Below, piece by piece: positions 45,599-54,672 of a stretch of 64,000 nucleotides of DNA. Every line of letters begins with the position of its first letter. The first letter of the stretch is position 1. A model generated the notes under the pieces. The model was not told where the DNA came from. It saw only the letters and a program-made list of their open reading frames with translations, and ran no database searches. A program made the position numbers and the translations under genes. Source of the stretch: JBCCDY01 sp039030555 (GTDB lineage Bacteria; Bacteroidota; Bacteroidia; Cytophagales; Cyclobacteriaceae); the NCBI GenBank assembly GCA_039030555.1, contig JBCCDY010000012.1, positions 62,001 to 126,000 on the forward strand. The letters run 5' to 3'.

Positions 45599-47329
45599 TT
45601 AAATTCCCTGGCTTGAACGCGCCACTAAAATGGGTTCTTTTACACGTTCTTTAGACATAACCGGGATTTTGGATTTCTGACCACGCTCCACTGAATGTTC
45701 TTTTCCAACCGGTTTTTCCTTTTTATGAGTTGGTTTGGATTTGTATGCTGCTATTAGCGTAATAACTCCCATAACCAGCCATGAAACATCAATGAAGAAT
45801 GAATCCATATATCCCAGCGGCAGAGATTTCCAAAACCAGAGACCCGAGTGTATCCCGTTCAGTACCGGAATAATAATACCAAGTATGCCAGCCGCAATAA
45901 GAGCATTTTTAGTAATTCTGAAATAATTTTTCGAAAAGTAAGCATACACGGTATAACCAAACCAGAATGAATAAAACATCGCGGTCATTATATCGAAACG
46001 GTTAGCCATTTCCGCTGGAAGAATTTTAGTCAGGCAGAAAAAGAAAGCTATGGCCAGATACAGTCCAAGACAGAGCCCAAGATATATGGCGCCAACATAA
46101 GTGTTAAACTTCTTCCTGTGCTCATACATTTTCTTTTCTCTGGCAGCAAGCCAGATCATCACTCCAGAAATTATTACAAAACAGGTGATCATGGCAAGAA
46201 GGAAATAGATTCCTTTTATAAAGTACCCACCGTATTGCGCAAAGTGCAGGTTTCTGACTACGGAAAGTACACTACCCTCATACGCATTTTCACTTAATGG
46301 TTTCTGTTTAACCAGAGTACCATCGGATAATCTGTAGATGCTGAAAGTCGAATTGAAAAAATGTGACTCAGTATCAATATTGGCAGTAAATGTTATATGC
46401 GCATTGCTGTTATTGTAATTGATGACATTCAGAAAAACATTCTCAACTTCGAGATCATCCAGTTCTTTCAGATAACTTTCTGTCAGTTTATTAATGTCTG
46501 CCCGTTCAACAAGCTGCTCACCGGACTTCTCAAGATTGATAATATTGGGAAAGACACTCGAAATCATTTTATCTGTATCACCATCAAAAACAAATAGCAG
46601 GGTCGGTAGATAAACCAGTAAGGATAAGCCATAAAACGCACCAGTAACCGCATACATAAACTGAAAAGGAATACCAATAACACCTAAAGCTGTGTGTGCA
46701 TCCGTCCAGAGGTTTTTAATGGTCGCTTTAAGACGAAATGTGAAAAAGTTGCTGATTATCTTTTGCCAGTGAACTATGATTCCGGTTATTATGGCAAAAA
46801 GAAAAAACAGAGCTACAAAGCCAGCAATATATATACCTACCACCGGGATCGGTTCAAAGTAATGCAAGGCATATAAATAACTGCCCAGATGCTCTCTGTC
46901 CCGAATGAATTCCTTTGATCTTACCTCATAGGTATCTGGGCCAATCATAAAATAGAATCCACTTTTTGAAATGGAATCCCGCTCCGAGCTGTATTTTTTT
47001 CCAGTTATACTATCGGCTTCGACTTTCAAGGCTCCGGAACTTACATAAATGAATGGGTTGGCACCTTCACGGTAACCCATATTTATCGTTCGGTCATTAA
47101 GATTATACCCATCGGCCTTTACGAGTGCCAGTGCCCTTTCGAAATCAATATCCTCACGATACTCTCCCTTAATGGTATTGTTCTCCCAGCGATTAATATT
47201 ATCGAGGAAAAGAGCAAATGAGCCTGCAAAGAAACATACAAACAGACCAACACTTATTACAATACCGCTAACGGTATGAGTATTAAAGAATACATTATAA
47301 TTTCGATTATTCTTTTGCTTCTCCTCCAT
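45599..47329 (-). CDS. PepSY-domain membrane protein (iron uptake, reductase-like)
   Basis: Protein of 576 residues with four or five membrane helices and PepSY regions in the periplasm. Family marks are FNTHTVSGIVISVGLFVCFF at the start, NLWTDAHTALGVIGIPFQ, and GVMIWLAAREKKMYEHRKKF. Such proteins act with TonB receptors, possibly reducing iron or handling siderophores at the inner membrane. It overlaps nothing; the small DUF3649-like gene is 10 bases upstream. Its paralog is at 52303. Confidence 0.85.
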   Translation of the reverse strand: MEEKQKNNRNYNVFFNTHTVSGIVISVGLFVCFFAGSFALFLDNINRWENNTIKGEYREDIDFERALALVKADGYNLNDRTINMGYREGANPFIYVSSGALKVEADSITGKKYSSERDSISKSGFYFMIGPDTYEVRSKEFIRDREHLGSYLYALHYFEPIPVVGIYIAGFVALFFLFAIITGIIVHWQKIISNFFTFRLKATIKNLWTDAHTALGVIGIPFQFMYAVTGAFYGLSLLVYLPTLLFVFDGDTDKMISSVFPNIINLEKSGEQLVERADINKLTESYLKELDDLEVENVFLNVINYNNSNAHITFTANIDTESHFFNSTFSIYRLSDGTLVKQKPLSENAYEGSVLSVVRNLHFAQYGGYFIKGIYFLLAMITCFVIISGVMIWLAAREKKMYEHRKKFNTYVGAIYLGLCLGLYLAIAFFFCLTKILPAEMANRFDIMTAMFYSFWFGYTVYAYFSKNYFRITKNALIAAGILGIIIPVLNGIHSGLWFWKSLPLGYMDSFFIDVSWLVMGVITLIAAYKSKPTHKKEKPVGKEHSVERGQKSKIPVMSKERVKEPILVARSSQGI

Positions 47330-47339
47330 TTCTTAAGAT

Positions 47340-47633
47340 TTAAATCATTCCCGTTTTACCTGCATAAATTACGATGCTCGATACGGCGATGGTCAGTGCC
47401 AGTATAGCCCACGATTTCCATGCTTTCTTAATCCAATAGACCATCATCATAAAAGCCACCCATACAATGAAGATGGAATAGATCGATGTATTCAGGATTA
47501 CGCTAATATCCAGTAAGTAACCAAGGGCTATGTGTAGTGCATAGGTTGCCAGCAAAGAACCCAGAATGGCTGCCATTACCTTACTAAACCTTGTCCAGCC
47601 CGATTGAATAAGATATTTCCTGTTTGCTGGCAT
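47340..47633 (-). CDS. DUF3649-like small membrane protein
   Basis: Protein of 97 residues with three hydrophobic helices and a Trp-rich last part (VYWIKKAWKSWAI). The MAAILGSLLATYALHIAL segment resembles DUF3649 of iron-uptake operons in Proteobacteria, where it stands with PepSY proteins and DUF3325. Gene order here (DUF3325-like, DUF3649-like, PepSY) is the same as in those operons. One base separates it from the previous gene. Paralog at 54011. Confidence 0.72.
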   Translation of the reverse strand: MPANRKYLIQSGWTRFSKVMAAILGSLLATYALHIALGYLLDISVILNTSIYSIFIVWVAFMMMVYWIKKAWKSWAILALTIAVSSIVIYAGKTGMI

Positions 47634-47634
47634 A

Positions 47635-47976
47635 CTAAAGCAGATTTACAATTAACTCAAAGAAAATTGCGCCTACTGAAAGCGCGACCAGATGAATTCC
47701 TGAAATGGTTTTAAAAGGGGCGAACAGCAGCATCAGGCTGGCTCCTATCATCCATAGGACCGAGCTGGCCAGAATGCCGTTTGCAACACCCAGTTTTGTA
47801 CAAACCAGAAAACAGGCAATCAGAAAACTCAGCACAGATAGTGCTCTGGAAAATACTACTCTATCGGAAAGCCATTTTAAAGCGCCTTCTTTTTCAATTT
47901 CAACTTTGTCGGAGATGGCATACAATGCAACTACAGAAAAAAGCGTGGAAACTATGCTAAAAGAGTAGTTAATCAT
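47635..47976 (-). CDS. DUF3325-like small membrane protein
   Basis: Protein of 113 residues with three or four hydrophobic helices, the pattern of DUF3325 proteins in iron-uptake operons. Weak sequence conservation; the call rests on length, topology and position between the lipoprotein and the DUF3649-like gene. Its paralog at 54320 shares the same ending (LLFAPF, then a last helix). Confidence 0.65.
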   Translation of the reverse strand: MINYSFSIVSTLFSVVALYAISDKVEIEKEGALKWLSDRVVFSRALSVLSFLIACFLVCTKLGVANGILASSVLWMIGASLMLLFAPFKTISGIHLVALSVGAIFFELIVNLL

Positions 47977-48021
47977 AGTCTAAAATATATTTGAGATCAT
48001 TTTTCTTAATTAGCAATTCAT

Positions 48022-49788
48022 TCAAAAGTCATCGGATAACCTAAATATGTCAGCTAACTGCACACCAGTTGCATCAAAGACCTTTGTCGCAGTGTTGGTT
48101 GTCTCATCATATGAATACAAAGCATTTTCAGTTGGTGTTACAATTCCAAAGAATGGTTCATCATCAATAAAGTAGGTTGTAGCGCCCTGAGCAAATACAC
48201 TTACTGCTGGCAATCCATTCACCCTCGTCACCTGCTGGGTTTCCACATTTACCAATACGAAAGCTCCTGTAGGAGAATTGAATAAAAGCGCAAGAGCAAG
48301 ATTAAGGTCATCTTCAGTGAAATTTTGAATACCTCCTCTGTCATTAATAAGTTCGAGTAAAGCAGGATCAAGCGCCTCATTCACCAAAGCAAATGCCTCA
48401 TTGTCTTTCCAGTAATTGAAACCAGTCATGAAAGTACCTAGTCCCTGAAGATTAGGATTGTTAATCTCTGGAATTTTAAAGTTGTACTCAGGATCATAAT
48501 CTGTTGTTCCGGCAGGTATTTTCAGAACCGAGCCTGATATGGTAGGTACACTAAGGTTACCTGCATGCCAAAAATATAAGTTGCCATCTTCATCGATAAG
48601 TCTTCTTGATCCGTTAAAATAGATAACCTCACCCAAGCCTTCAAACATGGCAACATCTTGAACACCGCCTTGTGATATACTTACTACAGGTAGAGCAGCA
48701 TCAACTACATTACCACCATCTTCTGTACGCATTGGTGCAAAGAATTCATCATCATTTCTGAAAATAAATTGCTGATATCTTACAGGTTCATCTGGTATGG
48801 CTGCGTTGGCAAGAGACATATCCAATGTACCCGTCACTGTCATGGTTGAGGGATCGAATGTCTGAATGATATCGGCACTGTTACGATCGTGGAATACACC
48901 AATATTATTATTTCTTGCAGCAATCTGGAAAGATTCCACATTAATTGTAGCAATAAATCCATCCTGTATAAATTCCCCATTACCATTTACGAATAGGCGT
49001 TCGAATCCAGAAGAACCGTCCGTACGTGCTGCGAATATGGCCCCATCGATAAGTGATAAAGGGAAAAAACGCTGAAAAGAAACTCCTTGGTTCAAATTAA
49101 CCGTTCCTGTTGGTAATTCGTCAAAATGATTGCCAAATCTAGCAGAACCGTCTTCAGTTACTCCAAGAATTACAAAGCCTGAAATCAAACGTTCATTCTC
49201 TGGTGCAATTGCTACCTCAAGAGACTCCTCAAAAGAACCATTTAAATCTCCGTTCAATGCAGTTAAAACCACCTCGTAGGTCGCCGATTCACGATAATTA
49301 TGTGTTGGAACTAATTCATTTGAAGTAGTTCCATCTCCGAAATCCCACCTAAAAGCTGTTCCATTTACCGACTCATTAATAAATGTTATTTCTCCCTCAC
49401 TAACGATTTCGAATGTGAATGAAGTGGTTGGGGTGACACCTTCGAGAGCAGCATTAACAAATTGTTGAATGGTATCCGATAAGTTACTTATCGAGGCTAT
49501 TAAAGTCACTTGATAAATACCTGCTGAAGCATAAGTGTGCATCGGATCACTATCATTAGAGGTATTACCGTCACCAAAATCCCAAACAAAATTATTCGCA
49601 TTAATAGAGGTATTTGTAAAAGACACATTAAGCTCATTTGCTATTGACGTAAAATCTGCTTCAGGCTCTGGAATTGGGCCGTCATCATCCCTACACGATA
49701 TCAAAAAAAGCATTGAGCAGGACAACAGAAGGCAGGAAAACACTGCCTTGAAAGTAACCTTTGCAAAAGGATTCTTTAAATAGATCAT
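48022..49788 (-). CDS. Lipoprotein with two PKD domains and a DUF4374-like propeller
   Basis: Protein of 588 residues from ATG 49788; an earlier ATG would overlap the receptor stop by 20 bases. Lipobox FLISC, then two PKD repeats with WDFGDG motifs (near residues 69 and 149). The rest resembles the DUF4374 family of seven-bladed propeller lipoproteins that accompany siderophore receptors (VDAALPVVSISQGGVQDVAM, FNYWKDNEAFALVNEALDP). The PKD repeats are missing in the paralog at 54673, which is 410 residues long. Likely outer-membrane partner of the receptor. Confidence 0.75.
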   Translation of the reverse strand: MIYLKNPFAKVTFKAVFSCLLLSCSMLFLISCRDDDGPIPEPEADFTSIANELNVSFTNTSINANNFVWDFGDGNTSNDSDPMHTYASAGIYQVTLIASISNLSDTIQQFVNAALEGVTPTTSFTFEIVSEGEITFINESVNGTAFRWDFGDGTTSNELVPTHNYRESATYEVVLTALNGDLNGSFEESLEVAIAPENERLISGFVILGVTEDGSARFGNHFDELPTGTVNLNQGVSFQRFFPLSLIDGAIFAARTDGSSGFERLFVNGNGEFIQDGFIATINVESFQIAARNNNIGVFHDRNSADIIQTFDPSTMTVTGTLDMSLANAAIPDEPVRYQQFIFRNDDEFFAPMRTEDGGNVVDAALPVVSISQGGVQDVAMFEGLGEVIYFNGSRRLIDEDGNLYFWHAGNLSVPTISGSVLKIPAGTTDYDPEYNFKIPEINNPNLQGLGTFMTGFNYWKDNEAFALVNEALDPALLELINDRGGIQNFTEDDLNLALALLFNSPTGAFVLVNVETQQVTRVNGLPAVSVFAQGATTYFIDDEPFFGIVTPTENALYSYDETTNTATKVFDATGVQLADIFRLSDDF

Positions 49789-49792
49789 TTTT

Positions 49793-52180
49793 CTAGAATT
49801 TATGTAATTCATACCTAAGTTTTACTGAATAATTGATACCCGGTCTGGGCACACGGAAATTGTCAAATATTTCTTCATTAGCAACATTATTGACCTGCAT
49901 GGATATGCTGTATCCTTTCTCTGTCGCATAGGTCAATCCTAAATCTATTGCATGTTGAGTAGGTATTATATTATCCTCATTACGCTGGTTTCCCTGCAAG
50001 ATGACATCAAACTCGTCAACAAAATTATAGTAACTGAATAGTGTAAAATTATGATCTGACCTCCACGGAGTCTTACGTGTGTATCGAGCGGAGATATTGT
50101 AAAACAGTACTGGGATATTAGGAACCGGGCTCCCGATCAGATTGGTATTCGTAGTATTTATGTCTCCATCTGTCACAATATCCTGATGAGTGAAGTTGGC
50201 ATCAATCTGCAATCCCTTTAATGGTGCAGAACTAAGTGACACCTCCACCCCATTTCCATCCACCTCAGCTTCATTAATAAACCTTCCAAGGTCATTTTCA
50301 TTTCGGCCGGGAGCCAGTCTTATAAGATCTTCCTGATCCCTTATAAAATAACTGGCCTCCAGAGAAATGTATCTGAAATCATTAAAATCATGTTTGAAAT
50401 AGCCTCCAAAATTAAGGTTGTTACTCAATTCAGGTCTCAAACTGAAATTGGCACCTATGGTAATAAAATCACCAAAAACCTCGGAGCCGTCAGGTATCCT
50501 GAGCGCACGCTCATAACTTGCTCTTAAAAATATATTATCGGTAAAACTGTATTTCAGTCCGGCTCCATATCCCTGATCATTACCTGAAACACGACTATCA
50601 AAAATAAAGTCTCCACCTACCTGTGTTACCTGAATAGCCTGATTGTCGAAATAGTAGATTTTACCAAAAATGATAGTTTCCAGTTTTTTATTAAACCATT
50701 TCCCCTCATATGAAAACCCCGAAATAAGTCTGTTTAATAGGGAAGGTACAGTATTTGGGTCAATGTTCTCTTCAGTAATTCGAAAACCCAAAGGATCATT
50801 ACCTACGATTTTCTGATAGGCATAGAAATTACTGAACTTTAAGATATGATTGGGAGTAATTCTATAGGAGAATGTAAGCCTTTGCGTAGATGATCTGTCG
50901 TTTCCCTCTCTCCTTGTCGGCCTGCCAGCAATTTCGTTTCCTCCACCCAGAGGAATCATCGGATTAATTTCACCAAACCAATTGTAAAGGTTTGTAGTAG
51001 AATCATCTACCGAATTATTTAGCCAAGCATAATTAACATAATAATCAATATCAAGCTTTTCATTAGCCAGCACCTTTTTATACTTCAAAGATTGCAGGAA
51101 TGCAGATCTAGTCCTTTCCGCCTCACCAATTGGTCTGTTACCAAGTCGAATACCATGCTGTATCTCATCGAAACGTTGATTGTAACTTATAGAATATATC
51201 AACTGATCTGCCCATGATTTTCCAGAGGTCCCCACCTGAATATTCGCCATGGAAGACTGGTGCTGATTGTGGAATCTTCGTACCCGGACTTCTTCCTCTG
51301 TTGATGTTTCAACGACAAGATTCCGAACATCATTCCGATAATCGTTATCAGAAAAGTTGTAAAAGCCGGAGAAACTAGTAAACCAGTCCTTACCCCAGAC
51401 TTTTGTTGCACTTAAAGCTCCAATATGAGTATTGAAAGAACCAAACTGATAGGAAGCGTCAAGGTAGTCTGTTTGAACAAGTTTAGGTACAACATTAATA
51501 CCACCTGCCAGTGCATCGGTCCCTACATCTACTGGCATAACCCCTTTGTAGACATCTATACGCTCTATGGTGTTAACAGGTAAGTTGTTAACCTGTATAC
51601 CTCCCCCTAATAGCTCTAAGGGTATTCCATCGTAGTAAATTCGGACTGACCTACCAGTAAATCCATTTAGTTGTATGTTGGCATCACTTCCTAATCCACC
51701 TGACTGACGGACTCTGACTCCTGCTGATCGGTCCAGCACATCAATAACATCGGCAGATTCAAACTGAAATTCCTTAAGCTCAATGGACTTGACTTGAATA
51801 GGCTGCTCTGAAATTTCCCTACCGTAAGATTTCCCTTTGACAACAATCTCATCCATCTCCACCATATCTTCGCTGAGTCGAATACTGAGTTGTAACGCTC
51901 TTCCTTCTTGTAGGGTAAGGGTCTTTTCTTGAGTTTCATACCCAACCCCTGATATAACTATAGTATAGTTGCCCTGATCTAATCCTATCAATTCAAACTC
52001 ACCATTAGAATCGGTGGCTGCTCCCTGAGTAGTACCTTTAATAACTACTGTGATACCGGGAAGTGCTTCATTATTTTCATCAGTGATTTTACCTCTGATG
52101 ATTTCGCTTCCAGTCTCAAAAGCCGATGCAAAACTAAGTGTAGCTAATGTTATGCAAATATTAAGTAAAAATGATCTCAT
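49793..52180 (-). CDS. TonB-dependent receptor (iron/siderophore)
   Basis: Receptor of 795 residues. Signal peptide MRSFLLNICITLATLSFASA; carboxypeptidase-regulatory-like domain (about 28-105, with ITDENNEALPGITVVIKGTT); plug with VLDRSAGVRVRQSGGLGSDA and DVYKGVMPVDVGTDALAGG; barrel ending in NYSVKLRYELHKF. Its first gene position behind promoter 3 and its gene set point to a siderophore. The signal peptide and promoter DNA are almost identical to those of the paralog at 55921, while the mature proteins have diverged. Confidence 0.92.
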   Translation of the reverse strand: MRSFLLNICITLATLSFASAFETGSEIIRGKITDENNEALPGITVVIKGTTQGAATDSNGEFELIGLDQGNYTIVISGVGYETQEKTLTLQEGRALQLSIRLSEDMVEMDEIVVKGKSYGREISEQPIQVKSIELKEFQFESADVIDVLDRSAGVRVRQSGGLGSDANIQLNGFTGRSVRIYYDGIPLELLGGGIQVNNLPVNTIERIDVYKGVMPVDVGTDALAGGINVVPKLVQTDYLDASYQFGSFNTHIGALSATKVWGKDWFTSFSGFYNFSDNDYRNDVRNLVVETSTEEEVRVRRFHNQHQSSMANIQVGTSGKSWADQLIYSISYNQRFDEIQHGIRLGNRPIGEAERTRSAFLQSLKYKKVLANEKLDIDYYVNYAWLNNSVDDSTTNLYNWFGEINPMIPLGGGNEIAGRPTRREGNDRSSTQRLTFSYRITPNHILKFSNFYAYQKIVGNDPLGFRITEENIDPNTVPSLLNRLISGFSYEGKWFNKKLETIIFGKIYYFDNQAIQVTQVGGDFIFDSRVSGNDQGYGAGLKYSFTDNIFLRASYERALRIPDGSEVFGDFITIGANFSLRPELSNNLNFGGYFKHDFNDFRYISLEASYFIRDQEDLIRLAPGRNENDLGRFINEAEVDGNGVEVSLSSAPLKGLQIDANFTHQDIVTDGDINTTNTNLIGSPVPNIPVLFYNISARYTRKTPWRSDHNFTLFSYYNFVDEFDVILQGNQRNEDNIIPTQHAIDLGLTYATEKGYSISMQVNNVANEEIFDNFRVPRPGINYSVKLRYELHKF

Positions 52181-52205
52181 CTTTATTTAGACTAATTCTA
52201 AACAG
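52130..52205 (-). repeat. Near-identical leader repeat, copy A
   Basis: This 76-base stretch (receptor signal peptide region through the Fur-like box) matches 58252-58327 at 75 of 76 positions. It covers the first 17 codons, the short leader and the Fur box. Confidence 0.9.
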
Positions 52206-52299
52206 AGGCAAAGTAAGAGCCTCATAATGCGAGATGCAATCGCTATATTGGTGAAATTTATATCGCTATAGTTAGGTGAAGATTACTACAACTAGTGAT
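52185..52299 (-). promoter_or_regulatory. Iron promoter 3: Fur box plus triple palindrome
   Basis: Drives the receptor operon 52180-45599. Fur-like box 52185-52203, five bases before the ATG; -7 box TTACTTTG (52209-52216), TTG 20 bases up. Element 1 TCGCTATATTGGTGA (52240-52254), element 2 CGCTATAGTTAGG (52265-52277), element 3 ATTACTA-N4-TAGTGAT (52282-52299). Centres lie about 34.5, 58 and 78 bases from the -7 box. Element 3 touches the stop region of the upstream PepSY gene. Confidence 0.7.
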
Positions 52300-52302
52300 A
52301 GT

Positions 52303-54006
52303 TTACTTCGTGGTAGCTTGTATTAAAAGTGCAGGCTCTTGAATTTCTTCTCTCTTAATATCAAACATATCAGGAGTCAGATTTGTATCTTTTCTTCTCA
52401 AAATCTCTTTTTGCTTTTTAACCTTTGGCCTTGTGCTAAAGGCAACAATCAGCGTAACAGTACTCAGCACTAACCATGAGACATCAATAAAGAAGGAATC
52501 GACGTAGCCTAGCGGTAGAGATTTCCAGAACCACAAACCAGATTGAATTCCGTTGGCAAGAGGTACTAAGATTCCAATAAGGCCAGCCAGTAACAGCGCA
52601 TGCCTAGTTATTTTCGAATAGTTTTTAATCACTGCCGCATAAATCGTATATGCCAGCCATGCTGCTCCAAAAAACCAGGCAACTACCGTAAAAGGTTCAT
52701 AAAACCCAGAAGGTACAGCTTTGACTAAAACAAACATTAGCGCAAGAGCCTGGTATAATCCCATGCTTAGCCCTAGATAAGATGCACCAACGTATGTATT
52801 GAACGTTTTCTTATGTTCGTATATCTTTTTATCGCATGCCTTAAGCCAGATCATCACGCCTGAAGTGATCATAAAACAGGTCATTAGTGCCATGAGGAAA
52901 TACAGCAGTTTGACGAAATAATTTCCGTAATCGGCAAAATGGATTTTGTGAATGAATTCAACCACTGCTACCGAGTAAGCCGGAGAAGCTGAAGCCTCCT
53001 TATGGTGAAGCAGTTCTCCATCCCTCACTCTGTAGACATCCTGAACCGTATTAAAAAAGCCGCTTTTTAGGTCGGCTTGTACACTGATTACAAAGTGGGC
53101 ATTCTTGTCTTTGAAATTGGAAACAGTAGTAAAAACATTATTTATTTCTTTATTGGGGATGTTTCCTAAGGTTAGCTCAGCCAGTTCGTTTAGGTTTGGG
53201 TTTTCGTTGATAAAACCCTTCTGCTCATACTGTTTGAATGCGGGATCAGGATAAACAGTTTCAAACATGGACGCCTGATCTCCGCCAAAAAAAATCATCA
53301 TATAAGGCATGAAGATCAGTATGGTCAGTCCGAATATGGCTCCTGTGACCGCATACATAAGCTGGAAAGGTAGTCCAATAACTCCAAGGGCGGTATGTGC
53401 ATCGGTCCAAAGGTTTTTTAAAGAGCTTTTTAACCGGAACGTGAAAAAGTTTGAACGAATCTTTTCCCAGTGAATGATGATGCCCGTAATAATGGCGAAT
53501 AGAAAAAACACGGCCACCAGACCTGACAAATACTGACCAATAATGGGAATGGGTCTGAAATAATGCAGTCCATAAATGTAATCGCCAAGATGTGCTTCTA
53601 CCTCTTTGGTATCATCGTAGTCTTCTAGCGTTTCTACATGAAATTCCAGCAAAATATTTCCTTTTGCTACAGAATCCGGAAGGATATCCAAAGATGATTT
53701 AACAAGAGTTGAATCTGTCAATGGCTGTGAGAAAATATTGATATGATTATCGTGGCTACTGATGCTGAATGTTCTACCATGCATATCGTAGCCTTTCTCT
53801 TCAACTTTCTTTAGCGCACCCTCGTAGTCGATAGCGGCTCTTGATATTTCGTTTTTTTTGTTTATTTCCCAGTGATCTATATTCTTCATAAATAGAGCAA
53901 AAGCCCCACAAAAGAAGATTACAAACAAACCAAGACTTATAACAATTCCAGTTACTGTGTGGGTGTTAAAAAAAATGTTATAGCTCCTGTTTTTTCTGTT
54001 TTCCAT
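52303..54006 (-). CDS. PepSY-domain membrane protein, paralog
   Basis: Protein of 567 residues with the same layout as 45599: FNTHTVTGIVISLGLFVIFF, LWTDAHTALGVIGLPFQ, GVMIWLKACDKKIYEHKKTF, and a shared QSGLWFWKSLPLGY near the end. Clearly related; the whole length aligns. Last gene of the third operon, four bases after the DUF3649-like gene. Same inferred role at the inner membrane. Confidence 0.85.
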   Translation of the reverse strand: MENRKNRSYNIFFNTHTVTGIVISLGLFVIFFCGAFALFMKNIDHWEINKKNEISRAAIDYEGALKKVEEKGYDMHGRTFSISSHDNHINIFSQPLTDSTLVKSSLDILPDSVAKGNILLEFHVETLEDYDDTKEVEAHLGDYIYGLHYFRPIPIIGQYLSGLVAVFFLFAIITGIIIHWEKIRSNFFTFRLKSSLKNLWTDAHTALGVIGLPFQLMYAVTGAIFGLTILIFMPYMMIFFGGDQASMFETVYPDPAFKQYEQKGFINENPNLNELAELTLGNIPNKEINNVFTTVSNFKDKNAHFVISVQADLKSGFFNTVQDVYRVRDGELLHHKEASASPAYSVAVVEFIHKIHFADYGNYFVKLLYFLMALMTCFMITSGVMIWLKACDKKIYEHKKTFNTYVGASYLGLSMGLYQALALMFVLVKAVPSGFYEPFTVVAWFFGAAWLAYTIYAAVIKNYSKITRHALLLAGLIGILVPLANGIQSGLWFWKSLPLGYVDSFFIDVSWLVLSTVTLIVAFSTRPKVKKQKEILRRKDTNLTPDMFDIKREEIQEPALLIQATTK

Positions 54007-54010
54007 AATA

Positions 54011-54304
54011 CTAACTATTGACAGTGTTTGATAGATATATTATCGCAGCGCTTGCCATAGTTACGATCGTACAGAAAAGCCATGCCTTCCAAGCCACCCG
54101 TATCCAGTAAACAAAAAGGATAATTCCCGCCCACAGTAGAAAAGTGGTGAAAATGGCTGTTCCCCAGACTATCATGGTATTAAACTGGCTAGCCAAAGCC
54201 AGGTGAAAGGCGGTAGATGTAACCAGCCCCCCAATGATGGCTGCAGTAATCTTTCCAAACTTTGCCCAGAAAGATGTGGTCAGGTATCTTTTGTTAGCTG
54301 GCAT
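54011..54304 (-). CDS. DUF3649-like small membrane protein, paralog
   Basis: Protein of 97 residues, the same length as the one at 47340 and starting with the same MPANKRYL pattern (MPANRKYL there). Three hydrophobic helices and a VYWIRVAWKAWLF block. Fifteen bases after the DUF3325-like gene. Supports a block duplication of the operon. Confidence 0.72.
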   Translation of the reverse strand: MPANKRYLTTSFWAKFGKITAAIIGGLVTSTAFHLALASQFNTMIVWGTAIFTTFLLWAGIILFVYWIRVAWKAWLFCTIVTMASAAIIYLSNTVNS

Positions 54305-54319
54305 GGATATTCAGCATAT

Positions 54320-54658
54320 TTACGACAGTTCAATCACAATTATTAATACAAACACAATGAGTGTATGTGATACTTTAAGCCTTTGAAAAGGTGCAAAAAT
54401 CAGTATTGTGCTCGCTAAGAGGGTCCAAAGTACAATACTGCAGAAAATACCAGAAGCCAGTCCCATACCTTCTGCGAGTATAAAGGTACTGATTGCAAGC
54501 ATTGTAAAAGAAAGTACTCTTGTTACAATTTTATGAGCGCACAATACCTCAGTCATTCTTAGTATAGTTTTCCTTGAAGGGACAAACTCAGTCTTCATTG
54601 CCATCAAGTAAAGGGCAAATACCGAGAGAAACGAAAGTAGTATGCTCATGCTATACAT
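54320..54658 (-). CDS. DUF3325-like small membrane protein, paralog
   Basis: Protein of 112 residues with about four hydrophobic helices. It matches the 47635 protein in length, topology and in LIFAPF near the last helix. Otherwise little conserved, as expected for a small membrane protein. Fourteen bases after the DUF4374-like gene. Confidence 0.65.
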   Translation of the reverse strand: MYSMSILLSFLSVFALYLMAMKTEFVPSRKTILRMTEVLCAHKIVTRVLSFTMLAISTFILAEGMGLASGIFCSIVLWTLLASTILIFAPFQRLKVSHTLIVFVLIIVIELS

Positions 54659-54672
54659 AAAATGATCAGGAT

